The notes under the pieces are model-generated. The model did no database searches and had not been told where the DNA came from. It saw only the letters and a list, made by a program, of their open reading frames with translations. Of a stretch of 64,000 nucleotides of DNA, positions 1 through 10,998 are shown piece by piece (positions within the stretch are counted from its first letter, which is position 1; each line of letters starts with the position of its first letter). A program made the position numbers and the translations under genes. This stretch comes from Tricholoma matsutake (taxonomy: Eukaryota; Basidiomycota; Agaricomycetes; Agaricales; Tricholomataceae), in assembly GCA_026075535.2 (NCBI GenBank), contig AP026547.1:6944001-7008000 (forward strand), written 5' to 3'.

Positions 1-2
1 GC

Positions 3-1214
3 ACTTGTGACCTTTGCTTACGCACCAAGGTCCCTCGTCGCAAGCCTATTGGTGAGCTACACCCTCTTCCTGTTCCAGAGAGTCGTTGGGATGTCGTCAG
101 CGTCGACTTTGTGGTGGAATTGCCAGAGTCAAACGGGTTTGATGCGGTGATGTGCACAGTTGACTCAGTGGGAAAACGCGCTCACTTCATTCCCACTCAC
201 ACCACTGTCAGTGCCCTAGGTGCCGCTCGACTCTACCTCCACCACGTGTGGAAGTTACATGGACTTCCTGGTGCCTTCCTCTCGGATCGTGGCCCTCAGT
301 TCATGGCAGAGTTCACTCGTGAGCTGTACCGACTCCTGGGGATCAAACTCCTCGCTTCAACTGCTTATCACCCACAAACTGATGGCCAGACGGAGCGAGT
401 CAACCAGGAACTGGAGCAGTACATCCGCCTCTTTGTCAATGAACGCCAGGACGATTGGGATGATCTCCTTCCTTTGGCCGAGTTCGGATACAACAACCAT
501 GTCCATGCTTCCACTCAACAGACCCCTTTCCTCTTAGACACTGGACGACATCCACGTATGGGATTTGAACCTCGCCAAACTCCCTCACACATCGAGACAG
601 TGAATGAGTTCACAGAACGCATGAGGGATAGCTTGGAGGAGGCAAGGGCAGCCTTAGCAAAGGCGAAGGACGACATGGCGCGATTTTACAACCAGCGCCA
701 CTCCCCAACCCCTCAGTACAAGGTTGGTGATCGAGTTTATCTTGACTCCAGTGACATCTCCACTACACGTCCATCCAAGAAACTCGCTCATCGCTTCTTG
801 GGACCTTTCCCCATTGTCAAGTGCGTTGGAACACATGCCTATCGTCTACGCCTCCCAGCCTCCATGTCCAGACTCCATCCCGTCTTCCATGTCGTCAAAT
901 TGCTTCCAGCTCCCCCAGATCCATTCCCGGGACGCCATTCACACCCACCACCACCACCTACAGTGATCGAGGGAGAACCCCAATATGAAGTGGAGTCAAT
1001 CTTGGACAGCCGTTTGCGTCGAGGAAAACTCCAGTATTTGGTACATTGGAAGGGTTATGGGTATGAGGAGAACTCATGGGTCGAAGAGTCTGACGTAAAT
1101 GCCCCTCGGTTAATCAAGGAATTCCACCGACGGCACACTGCTGCACCGCGTCGCATTCAAGTCACGGACTTTGGTCGTATACGATTTCGAATGCATCGGG
1201 GCGATGCATCTTAG
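3..1214 (+). mobile_element. Ty3/gypsy pol, 3' end: integrase plus chromodomain (5' end outside window)
   Basis: The frame is open from the left edge to a TAG at 1212-1214. It starts inside the integrase zinc-binding domain (a C-x2-C pair is the first thing seen) and runs through the DDE integrase core. The catalytic acidic residues lie in 'VSVDF', 'FLSDRGPQF' and 'TERVNQELEQ', about 35 residues apart for the last two. A chromodomain closes the protein ('YEVESILDSRLRRGKLQYLV', 'WKGYGYEENSWVEE'). Integrase inserts element cDNA; in the chromovirus lineage the chromodomain guides insertion to marked chromatin. No stop or frameshift is visible in this part, so it may be a young copy. Protease, reverse transcriptase and RNase H would lie left of the window. 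A polypurine stretch (AGAGAGGGGG) and an LTR start follow directly. The family call is firm; activity cannot be judged. Confidence 0.93.
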
Positions 1215-1222
1215 AGAGGGGG

Positions 1223-1640
1223 TGATGTAAGGGGACTAAGGGGGTGCCCTGTGTGTTTTTCCTATTTTTTATGTTCGTCCCATATTTTTCCCCACCTCAT
1301 TTCCTTCTATTCTTCATTTTCTATGATTTTTCCGGATTTTATTACTAATTTTCCCTTGCTATCATGTTTGTATATGTTGACACTTTTATATTTAGAGGCG
1401 GAGTACCCCTTCCGACACATACCCCTTGGTATGATGTCATTCGGCGGCCTTGATCCGCCTATCTCCGCCTTTTTCTATTTTTAGGTTATATTTGATTTTT
1501 GTTGTCTTCACATATACTGGGCATCAGCAAGGGGATCCTTAGAGTTTTCTCTTCGGATTTCCCTTTGCTAGGTGCGCCCCCAATGCCTGTATTATGTAGT
1601 ATAATTTTAACTTCGGATTTCCCTTTGCTAGAGGCTTAGG
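1223..1640 (+). mobile_element. 3' LTR of the Ty3/gypsy element, right end not defined
   Basis: Directly after the pol stop and a purine tract, TGATGTAAGGGG opens what should be the 3' LTR; gypsy LTRs start with TG. The segment is T-rich and non-coding. No CA end with a matching terminal repeat was found, so the right border is approximate and the LTR may be truncated. The 5' LTR is outside the window, so the two cannot be compared. Confidence 0.55.
1551..1630 (+). repeat. 20-bp direct repeat with exact 60-bp period inside the LTR
   Basis: The 20-mer CTTCGGATTTCCCTTTGCTA occurs at 1551-1570 and again at 1611-1630 with no mismatch. The 40 bp between the copies are unrelated. It lies in the right half of the putative LTR and could be an internal LTR duplication or a motif of a nested insertion. 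Confidence 0.8.
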
Positions 1641-3209
1641 TTGCCCTTATAGAAAGGACACCCCCACTGCATTCCTGCACCCTATATAGCTCATCTATAT
1701 TTGGGCTTGCGACCAGTTGCTGAGAATCACTCTCTTTCCCTGAATCTTCCGGTGTGGGACCAGCACTATCAGCGTGTTGCTTGGAGGTGTCACCCAAGCC
1801 ATGTTTGAAGAATGAGACCACTGCCTTGATGAGGTGCAGGAGGTTGCACTTCACGGCAGGATCCCGATTGGTCATTTCTTGAAGGGGGGGAGGGGGCACT
1901 GGGAGTACTTCCATAGCTAGATCCTAATTAGCAGATTGGTCCACCCATGCAGTCAGCCTGGAGGCTTACAGTAGCAATCAGAAGATGGGTAGCAGAGATG
2001 ATTATACTTGAGTGGAAGCTAGCAAGACCAAAGAGAAGCTTATAGATGTCCTGCAAGAGTGACGAAGCAAGAGCAACAAATGCCAACTATCAGGAGGCAC
2101 CGTGACATGGCCCAGGGGGATCTTGGAACAGATATCATCACAATCATGAATTGGACTAGGTACACAAGTCCAAACATAGTACATATTACACTAGCCCCCT
2201 CAGCAGTGCGGAGGAACATGACAGAACATCATTCAATGGTATAAACAGACAATTCTACAGACTAATAAAGATTCAAACAAACAAGTGCTAATAAAGAAAG
2301 GAAAAGGTCTTGCTCTGGCACTAGAAGGACAGCTTATCCTTCCAGTGTCAAAGCAAGATAAGGAAGAATTTGAAAGACTACTAATAGTAAAAGATATAAA
2401 AAAGAAATGCCCCCAGAACCCACAAACAGAGGATGGCACTGTTTGGTGATACAGGTTCAGTGATACAGGTCCAACAATGCCTGGGAACCCCTGAATATTT
2501 GGCCTGAGAACAGCATTGTTCCAAAGCATTATGAAGCTCACTGGATAAGGTAAATCTTTTTGAGCAAAAGCATCTAAAGCTGATAAGAGATGCCAGTGCA
2601 GAGGTTAGGTTGCTGTGTGATAGTACAGAAATTCTGGTACACACTTGTGAACAAAGAGAAGGCACTTCTGCCCACAAAGAACATCTGATGAAGCTGATAA
2701 ATTCAGTAAGATATCATGCACACCAAAGAAGACTGACCTCTGGACCAAGCCATCACTAAGAAAAAACTCTGTCACTGTAAAAATGGTCAGTAGGTTCTGA
2801 ATCTCAGAGCATTTAGCATGAATACAGACCTATGAAGTGGCAGATAAAGGTCCTAGCCTTTGCCCAGCCCTCCCTCTTTCCAAGCCCAATGCGCGTCTTG
2901 GGCAAGGAAAGAGAAGAAGGCAGTTGCCAGCAATGCCAAGGAGCGCCTCATAAGTACGTTTCGGCCCTTATTTTCAGTCGGAGTATTAAATTTATATGAT
3001 GTGGCAAATAAGTATCACGTACTATATTGTAGTTTGGAGCAAGTAGAATGAAAGTGCAAGATAATATATATGGAAGTATGCAAATAAAAAGCTGCTAGTA
3101 CTACTAGACAAATTCTGCAAAAATATATGGTGGAGTTGGTCCAGGTAGTACACTGTGGTGTGTGCGTCCACTGTGATACCATCATCTTCTGCTCACTGGC
3201 AAATGTTGG
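1641..3209. other. Repeat-island stretch without a recognisable gene
   Basis: Only short open frames occur on either strand. The longest (about 92 codons, minus strand, 1636-1914) is Pro/Ser-rich at its start and matches nothing I recognise. Around 2850-2945 a short piece reads like former coding sequence but has no continuation. It is treated as decayed repeat DNA. Confidence 0.5.
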
Positions 3210-3895
3210 TGACTTCTTCTGTCAAAGCGCTGCTCGTGGTCTGTACCTTGGTTTAAACTGCTCCGTGATCAATGCCCTAACTCTGATCATCAAAGGTCTC
3301 AAGCTGGTGAAGGCATATCAATATCTCTGCGACGTAAAGGAGCACAAGTGTATCATTCCTTTCTGGCGGTTTGCAGGTGGTGTAGGATGGGCTTCACAGG
3401 CCAAAAAGTTCAAAGCCACTCATGGCACATTTACCTCAAAAAGCCTGTAATCTATTTTTCATCTGACCCAGAAAATCAGGTCACTGGCTGAAAAAATCCG
3501 TTAAATCTATCCTGCGCTTCCTCAAGAATGCTGAATCAAATGCTGATGCAAGGAATCTGGAGCTCGAAGACCTGTACATCAAAAACATCATCATCCAACA
3601 AGCCCCCATAGATTTCCAGTTCAAGCTCTGGTAAACCACCCCAACAGTTCTATCTGTTTATAGAAAACCCGCCGTTGCACATACCGGGCCCAAGGTCAAA
3701 TCAACCCATACCAGGGCTATCTGACTCACATGGAAATCATTCTCTCAGGAAAGGATGAGGAGGTAGAGAAGAGCACAGAGAAGAGCACAGCAGTTTCTCT
3801 TACTGGGCTGAACCGACGTCAAGTAGCAAGAAGGCGGATTGAGGCTGCCCATGCATCGGATCTTCATCACTGCAGGGAGTGTTAGATTGTCTGGC
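3210..3895 (+). pseudogene. Decayed copy of ribosomal protein uL22 (RPL17) gene
   Basis: Translated pieces follow eukaryotic uL22 from N to C terminus: a remnant of the conserved ARG-YL segment near 3225, then 'GLKLVKAYQYL', 'DVKEHKCIIPF', 'RFAGGVGWASQAKKFKATHG', 'KSVKSILRFLKNAESNADAR', 'LELEDLYIKNI', 'CTYRAQGQINPYQG', 'GLNRRQVARRRIEAA', ending at a TAG (3893-3895). uL22 lines the ribosomal exit tunnel and an intact gene must exist elsewhere in the genome. This copy needs frame changes near 3450-3500 and again near 3640-3670, so it cannot encode the protein. Several conserved arginines are lost by what look like CpG transitions: FRRF to FWRF, GVGR to GVGW, RRRTYRA to RRCTYRA, HGRIN to QGQIN. 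It lies between mobile elements, which suggests a copy captured or transposed into the island. Whether it came from RNA or DNA is not clear; the 3450-3480 gap could be a retained intron. Confidence 0.85.
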
Positions 3896-5557
3896 ATGTT
3901 GGGAGATCATACGTTCATGCTTGTTTATGTATCAGAGCATTTATGCACTATGCCATACCACAAAATCAACATGAAAAAGAGTTGTGTTATGCTCTCAACA
4001 GGTTGGCTGGTGTACAGTATATGCATCAACAAATTATCATTTCAAACAACACTACTAGCTATCTATTCATAAGTCAAATGATGGTCTAAAAGAACGAATA
4101 ATGATGAACAAGTATAATCTTCAAGCCCTTTTGAGAAAATGTGCCTGGTGCTCTTGGTATCCAGAACAAGCAGATTGATTAGAAAGGGTGGGAAGCGCAT
4201 GGAATGTGAGGACACCGTCCAGTGATCCAGTCATGGTGTATGACAATGAGAGTCAGTTCAAACAGATCGAGGACTTGGCATGACCAGAAACCTTACCTTT
4301 GATCATGAAAACTATCTTGGTATTCCTGTGATATGATAGCTTGGGAGTGTGAGAGTGCAGTGGATGAAATTCGGAGAGTAGGTTAGTTGTTCCCTATGAT
4401 GAATACTATCTGATGGGTAGTCAGTATAGTAAAGAATGAAGGAAGGAAGGACTGAGAGTGTGCAGCTTACCCAGTCACGGTCGATGGATATACTGACTAT
4501 ATTAAGCATAGTAGTTCAACCTTATGCATTCGCTAAACTGCCTTCCAAAAAACACCTACCAAAAACTGCCTACTAGTAGAAGTGTGGAGATGATTGCAAC
4601 GATCGGACAATCATTGATGTTTTGATAAAGACAAGAGGTGCAATGGCCAGAAGTTGTACGACTAGACTGAAAACACCCTCTGTCGTTCAGGTAGAAAAAA
4701 TGTGTGGCTGTGTTGTAAGCTGGACGGAAGTACCAAATTGCCAATCAATTCCGATATTGAAGAGTCTGCTGTTTAGTAGCGGCCCTAGAAGCAATTGAAG
4801 AGCACATACTCAATAATTCAAACAGGAGGTGCATCTGCTGTGCATGTATTTTGTATTTTAGGAGGGAGAGGTGACTTCAGTTTCTGGTAGGATGGGTGGA
4901 GCTGTATTTCCGAAGCTCAGCATGGCTATGGACACTGAAAAAGGCCAGCACATACATACTAGGACACACTGGACCATAAATAGTGTACCTAGTAGACATG
5001 GTCCCATTAGTCTGTATGCTCACCAGAGGCTCATGTAATGCCCTATGTATGTCGCTTATGGATGTGGAGGTGCATAAACAAAAGTAACTGGTTGCAAATA
5101 AGCTCTAGTGATGGTTGGCATTCCAGCTTCCAGCCGTAGCCTCTGTCTGGAGCTTCATATCCTGAGTAGTCATTCATCACTCGTTATACCGCTGCAAAGA
5201 GTCTTGGCCACAAGGAATCTCTAGTTGTCTTCACTATTATCCTGCTAGTGTTGAGGTACACTTCGAGTGAGTAGGAGGGGCTGGGCCTGGAACAACAAAG
5301 ACCAGGGATAGCTGGGTTACAGGGGGTCTACAATCAGTTATGAGCTGGAACATAGGAAGGACTACTGCTTTACCGACATAAAAAGGTCAAAGGAAGCTGG
5401 AAGATTTTCAGACAGCAATTAACTTGATGAATTCATAGGCCTATATTACAGAGCGAGATATCGCCAGGGCAAAATATCAAGTGAAACTGAAAAAATTGAA
5501 ACAAGCCTGACTCTCAGTCCCAACCAGTGGCAGTCGAGGCAAGTCCTCAATACGTCA
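3896..5557. other. No gene recognised
   Basis: Both strands carry many stops and no frame over about 80 codons. No repeat, RNA gene or conserved motif was recognised. It is probably decayed repeat DNA between the uL22 relic and the next LTR-like segment. Confidence 0.5.
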
Positions 5558-5801
5558 TGTGATGATCCCAAAGTGTGATAACACACTTTGAGCTTGACGC
5601 TGGAACCGGCTTGAAGTTAGCGCTAGTTTAGTCTCCGGTCGTTAATGGGGCACACCAGTGGCAAACAAATCATTACTCTGACTCACTCATTTCCTCTGTG
5701 GTCTCATTTCCTCTGTGGTCCCAAGAATCACCAAGATTTGTTGTAGTAAGTTCTCAATGTTATTTTTGACGTGTTCTACTCAACACTATTCCCCTCCAAC
5801 A
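5558..5801 (+). mobile_element. Probable solo LTR (TG...CA) with internal hairpin
   Basis: The segment starts TGTGATGATCCC and ends CCTCCAACA, followed at once by GTTGGTGCTTGAG, which could be a degraded primer-binding site. Near its left end a 9-bp perfect inverted repeat (CAAAGTGTG / CACACTTTG, 5569-5590, 4-nt loop) is present. No internal gag or pol is recognisable to the right, so it would be a solo or decayed LTR. Borders rest on the TG/CA ends alone. Confidence 0.38.
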
Positions 5802-8151
5802 GTTGGTGCTTGAGTAAAAGCAAATTCGTTACCCCACACTGACCAAGCGCCGCGTTCACAGGTGGTCCCACTTATACTTTCATTGTTGTCAAATGTCCCT
5901 ACACCATGTCCCTACACCCAAGTAACCAATGCCTGCATGAGTCAATGCCAGGAACAGCCCCAATTTTGAACTCCTGATCTATGAGCCTGGTCTTGTCAAT
6001 GTCGATCAGATAGCTAGGGGTCGCAGCTTTTCTTCTCTACCGATGTTGATAAGGGAATTGAAGAGGCTGATCTCATCTTCATCAGTGATGTTGAGCGCGC
6101 CCGAGACAGGTCACAAACATAGTCAACTCATGTAAATTTTTTTGCGTGGAAAAATCAACAGCGCCATGCCCCACGAGTCTATGCGCACCATTCTTAGTGG
6201 ACAGCCATTGCTGATCTGTTCAAGCCTGACCATGTCTTTATTGGTTTGCTCTAGACACCAGAGGGCAAGAATGCATGCAATGCACTAGCCATGGTCTACA
6301 CCATCTAGCTTTCGTCAGTCTTAACTCATGTGTCTTCTCGGTCTTAAACACCAATATATAATTTCCCCAGATCAAATCCTCACCTTCGGCTATTGCCATT
6401 GCTGCTCATACTGATAATCCGGTATACCCCATCCTCTACGCTTGAACAGTCGCTCATTTCAAGTTGGCACAGGCAATTTGATACTTACTATTTATCATGA
6501 TACTTAATAGCACCGTTTCAGGAGCAACTTGGGCCATGTTTTTAGGTAAGTAGTTTCTTTCTCTCGCTGTTTGATGACACTCCCGACACAGAATAGAAGC
6601 GAAGACCAAGCCAAACCAGCGGACATCTAATAGTGAGTCGGACAAGGTGCATACTATGGCTGCTGCAGTTATAGTACTCACAATTGTGTGCTAGATCATA
6701 ACACGATATATTATAGTACTAATCCTCAATGCTGGAGACTGTGCAGTGGGAGCGGCAGTCTGACATGAGTATGGCCTGTGACTAACTTGTGGGCTTCTCT
6801 TACACTAGCTCCAAACAAATATGCCAGCCCTACCATTAGCAAGAGTCACGGCATTTGCCAAGTCTTTTGGTAACCATCTGGTGCATAGTAATTCTCTGCA
6901 CACCCCATCTCCTAAATTGATGACAGGAGCTGTCAATTTCCAGCAAATTCCAAGTAATGTATATCTTTTGTCATACTTCAACCACCAGGTTTGTGGTCTG
7001 TTGCATGGTCAGCACCATCCTAAAGTTGTTCAGCCTGAGCGGCATGTCCTTCCTGAAGAAACTGCTTCTTTGGTACTTATGGACAACATTTACCGATGGA
7101 GTCAATGCCTTATTTGTTGTCAAGTTGAACTCCACCCTCTTGGCAGGTCATGTTTCAACTATGGTCAAACAATCCCTCTCAGAGCCCCATGTATCGTGGT
7201 CAAGGTAACTGTCAGTCTACGTACAACTATCAGCAGCTTCCCTAATCCTCCTTAAGATTGATCTAGATTGTTCGGGTCTGCTCAATACACCTCCACGTGA
7301 AATTACCAGCTGGTAAATGGTGATTGTATGTAATAGCTCTCTGCTATTGATCTTGCTTCTTTCTTCTGCGTTGCTGAGCAACCATCACCCAACTTACAGG
7401 GTGTTCAATGTTGTCAGTAACTCAATCCTATTTGGGTTGGGAGAGCCCCTATTACACCAAAGCAGGGTGGGTGGAGTCCCTATAACACCTCAAAACTGCA
7501 GTACAGTTTGCTACTGCAGGGTCAACTTGATTATCAGAATGCATGGTTCTGTTGCACATCACGGCTTGTTATGGCAAATAGTCTGAAAAGACCATACTAA
7601 ACTATAACAGGATTGCTTTCCCTTTGACAGTTAAAAGCCAGCATCTACAATGCCAACTTCACTGCTTCCCTTTACTGATACTCTGGGCTATGTCTAGGTT
7701 CGTATTCTCCATGTTTAATAAAGCCATACACATAATTTATTCCACTCTATTATTCTAGGTCTACTTTGAGCAAAGAGCGAACCCCTGAACGCCAAGTCGG
7801 TGCCATTCACTCAGCAGGTGCAGTGACTATGAGTGACAAAACCCATCCCACTTTCATGCCCAGGTCTACACCTTACTATTGCCCTGATACGCCAATAAAG
7901 CCACTGAGGTTTCAGCCAGTTTCTCGACAACGTTTGAAGAGGCAGCATGCACAACTTTTCATTTGACAGCCAGCCTGTTTGAAGGCTGAATCCACAGGAC
8001 TTGGAGGTATGCCCCACTTACCTAACCTACTATCTTGACTGACCTCAGTATGTTTGATAGTCCCTGAAATGGCTCCCCCAGGTTTTGTTCCACATTTCAG
8101 TCCAATCCAGGATATGTGTGGTACATGTGTGCATTCACAGAGTAGTAACAG
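5802..8151. other. Repeat-island stretch with short coding-like scraps, no gene
   Basis: Several pieces read like former exons but could not be joined or named. One is near 6070-6110 (acidic, with 'ADLIFISDVERARD'), another at 6821-7255 (144 codons, no known domain). Stops fall in every frame between them. Nothing else is recognised. Confidence 0.4.
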
Positions 8152-8547
8152 ATCTCAAACGAGCTACTTCTAGTCGTTGCATCATGCGAATTCAAACCTC
8201 GACTGAGGAAACAAGCTTCGTATTTTGAGCAACTGCTCCATTTAGATGATAGTGAAACTGGAGGAATTTCTGGTGACGATTTCATGCATCTTTTCTCTAG
8301 GTGTAGTGACTGTCAGCTGGTGGTGGCTTCTGGCGCTATGGAGAACCACAGATGCCCTGAAAACCCAGCAGAGGTTCGCTTGGCTTGCTCCCTGAACCCG
8401 GTGACTTTGCTGCCCCATTTAGAGTCTTGGGAAGGGTCTGGTGTTGCTGTGGAAGCAATGCAGCAGATGTATATGCAATGCAATGTCTGCTTAAGCTTTC
8501 TTACAAAGAGGAGAATTAGCTCTCATGAATGCGCAGTGTTGGAATGA
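8152..8547 (+). pseudogene. Cys/His-rich exon fragment of unknown protein
   Basis: After tandem stops and a TAACAG acceptor-like sequence (8146-8151), a 131-codon frame stays open to a TGA at 8545-8547. It carries two similar Cys/His clusters about 50 residues apart: 'CSDCQLVVASGAMENHRC' and 'CNVCLSFLTKRRISSHEC'. Both read C-x2-C then H-x(1)-C, the pattern of a small zinc-binding fold. The part before them is hydrophilic ('SYFEQLLHLDDSETGGISGD'). I do not recognise the family. It lies upstream of the TET/JBP-like fragments on the same strand and could be an N-terminal exon of that gene or another passenger. A Lys-rich scrap around 9040-9150 ('LRKKRKIGVEQDF', 'DSMEECSDKDWEGDE') may follow it. 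Confidence 0.45.
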
Positions 8548-9539
8548 TACTTCACAATTCTAGTTTAGCTCTTACTGGGTCACAAAGTACATAGCAAGAT
8601 ATTATCAGTAGAAATTGTGATATGGCACCATATCGAAAGAAAGGTTTTTGGTTTTCTTTTTGTATATCTCTAGCTGGGGTTATATTTTCCCTATCTCCAA
8701 AAACTGTTTGCTTACTCAATGAAAGGAACACAGGTGGAGGGAACAGGCGGAAAGGGAGCAGAAGTGGCAAGCAGGTGGCAGCGGGTAGCATTAGTAAACT
8801 TTTGTCATGAAAGCCAGCTATTCTAAATGCAGTGTTAGCAGATGTGTTGTGTTTGTTCAAATTTATACCTATATTTTGTCTACGTGATGTTGGTCCCCGC
8901 ACGTAAAAACAGACTAACCTGCTCCCTTGAAGTTTAGTGCAGGCAGCAGTGTTGATATGCAAAAGTGTACATCTGTGAATGTAAGCCCCATCTCAATGTT
9001 ATATTACTAGCTACATTGGATCTTCAGAATGCATCCAATTCTCTTAGGAAAAAAAGAAAAATAGGTGTGGAACAGGATTTTAGCATCAAGGAACATGACA
9101 GCATGGAGGAATGCAGTGACAAGGACTGGGAGGGGGATGAGTTGGCTGTGAGTTTCCCCAGTCATTTCATGCTACATATTCAGTTTATGAATCTTCTGAT
9201 TATATTTCCTTTCTTACTAGCTGGATGAAACTGCAGTCCATCCATCAGCTGCTAGAACACTTAGAAAGAAGTATGTGTGGCATTGCTGTGAGGAGTCTTG
9301 ATCTAATAACACCCTCATAAATAACAAGGAGAAACGGCCCGTGAGTAACATATTTTCTTCCTTGAATTCAGTGCTCAAATGTGGCTTTTGAAGGCCCTTC
9401 CTAAATCTACACGTGTTCCCCCTCCTAATATTGAAGTTGTGGCTGCAGAGGAATTAACCAGCAGCTTAGGTCAAGCATGAAATAACCATAAATGACTCAA
9501 AGCCACCATTCAGCAGACGTGAATAAGAACAAGAGAATT
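8548..9539. other. Mostly unrecognised, short exon-like scraps
   Basis: Charged, coding-like pieces occur near 8730-8790 and 9040-9150 on the plus strand, separated by stops. They may belong to the same broken gene as the fragments on both sides, but no family is recognised. Confidence 0.35.
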
Positions 9540-10395
9540 TCTGAGATATTCTCAGAAGTTTCAAATATCTTCCACCATCCAGGAGCTCAGGGAAGTCAAG
9601 GAAAGCAAGAAAACAAAGGAGGAGTTGGAAGAGTATTGTACTAGCCAGCTTGGTTCTAATGCTGTTTCTAGACCTTTCTCTGCCCGGGTATATGATAAAG
9701 GGGGGGAGCTGGCATTTTGTTACCTGGGGAATAGGTGGAAGGATGAAAAAAAAGAAGTAAGCACATGAACAAATACAAAATGGTCTCTGACACACCTGGT
9801 ACTTTAGAACCAGCCTATGCATCCCATTTCTGAACTGTATAATGGATATTCTGATAGTGATTTGACAGAGGGTCTCAATGGTGGCAGGGAAATGGTATGC
9901 GATGGAATACAAAGGGTAAGTCCCAATCATCACTGTATGTTCTTGTTTGATTCAGCATCTCTTCTAGGACAGTCACATGCTTTTGCGTTACCAACAGGCC
10001 ACTCAAAAGCTATCATCAATTCTTCAGCCAATATCTGAGGGGGACAAGTGATATCCAAGTCAGGTTCAATCAGAAGACCCTCTTCAGGATCCATGCTTGA
10101 TGAGGTATGAGATACAGCAAGGGGGCCAAGATGACGGTACAGGCATAATGGTGACTGGGGGGCACTCAGAGAGGTGTGGTGTGCATCACATAGTGCAGGG
10201 TTGGATTCAACAAAATCAACCTGGAAAAGTGAGTGCTACATAGCAAAGCACATGACTCAGTTTGTACTAATCCTTGTTGGCAAGGGCCTCTTTCTGTCTA
10301 CTGCATTTACCCGAAGCAGCTCAGCTCTTTGTGCTATAAGGTGCTACCTAAATGCCACAGAAGGGTTAGCTTCTTGTCTAGGGACAATGTTTGAG
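9540..10395 (+). pseudogene. Upstream fragments of a probable TET/JBP-like 2OG-Fe(II) oxygenase gene
   Basis: Exon-like pieces on the plus strand read in order: 'TIQELREVKESKKTKEELEE' with 'FSARVYDKGGELAFCYLGNR' (about 9560-9745), 'HMLLRYQQATQKLSSILQPI' after a likely intron at 9914-9967, 'GHSERCGVHHIVQGWIQQNQ' (about 10,158-10,220), and 'LSSLCYKVLPKCHRRVSFLS' with 'RDN' up to 10,390. The last two resemble, from memory, the region before the catalytic core of the TET/JBP-like oxygenases expanded in mushrooms. Frame breaks near 10,320 and elsewhere show decay. The copia 5' LTR starts at 10,396, right after the last piece. The next expected part, with the H-x-D iron ligands, is missing and only the C-terminal end reappears at 15,698. 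The family assignment of this upstream part is less secure than for the downstream part. Confidence 0.45.
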
Positions 10396-10809
10396 TGTTG
10401 AGATTCACACTGTGATCGCTCAATTTGATGCGTGTTCTACTTCTGGCACATCTCTTTGATGTGCAAGACAAACACAGTATGTGATCAGCCAACATCAGCC
10501 TCTTTGATGCATGTACTATTATTAACACTCCCTTTGATGCGTTTACACAAATGCATCAAAGGCATCTTTTCTCTCGTCTTGTTCTTTATTAGACTGAACA
10601 CATATATATATGGGTAGTTAGATACATGATCACCTCAGTCACTTATACAAGGACTGAGGTGAGCATCACGTACTATATTTTCCGCACAGTAAATGATACT
10701 TACTGTACCTTAGTATATTTCTTGCATACTCTAGGTACAGTCTCATGTATTGAGTCACTTATACAAGGACTGAGTATATTTCTTGCATACTCTAGGTTGA
10801 TTTTCTACA
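10396..10809 (+). repeat. 5' LTR of the copia element
   Basis: It starts TGTTGAGATTCACAC and ends TTTTCTACA, so it has TG...CA termini and about 414 bp. The first 117 bp recur at 15,581. A short motif (TCACTTATACAAGGACTGAG) appears twice inside (about 10,637 and 10,756). Another short internal repeat (TATTTCTTGCATACTCTAGGT) occurs near 10,715 and 10,778. Confidence 0.85.
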
Positions 10810-10825
10810 GGTTATGGGCCACTCC
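10810..10825 (+). promoter_or_regulatory. Probable primer-binding site of the copia element
   Basis: GGTTATGGGCCACT follows the LTR end directly. A tRNA-complementary site is expected here in LTR elements; which tRNA it matches was not determined. Confidence 0.45.
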
Positions 10826-10998
10826 CATCACTTCTGAATGACAGTAGAAAATCTCCTAGCCACTCGGCGTTATCTCTACGTCATCTCCTTTGATCGACAA
10901 TCCGATCACTTTCCCGTTTGGGTTTACAGATCGTCCTTTGTGCAATCAGTCCTCTCGACGATTTCCCCTCACCAAATTTTTCATTTGTTTTACCTGCT

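Noticed and set aside
1636..1914. 92-codon minus-strand frame
   Set aside because: No recognisable domain, no conserved neighbours; lies in decayed repeat DNA.
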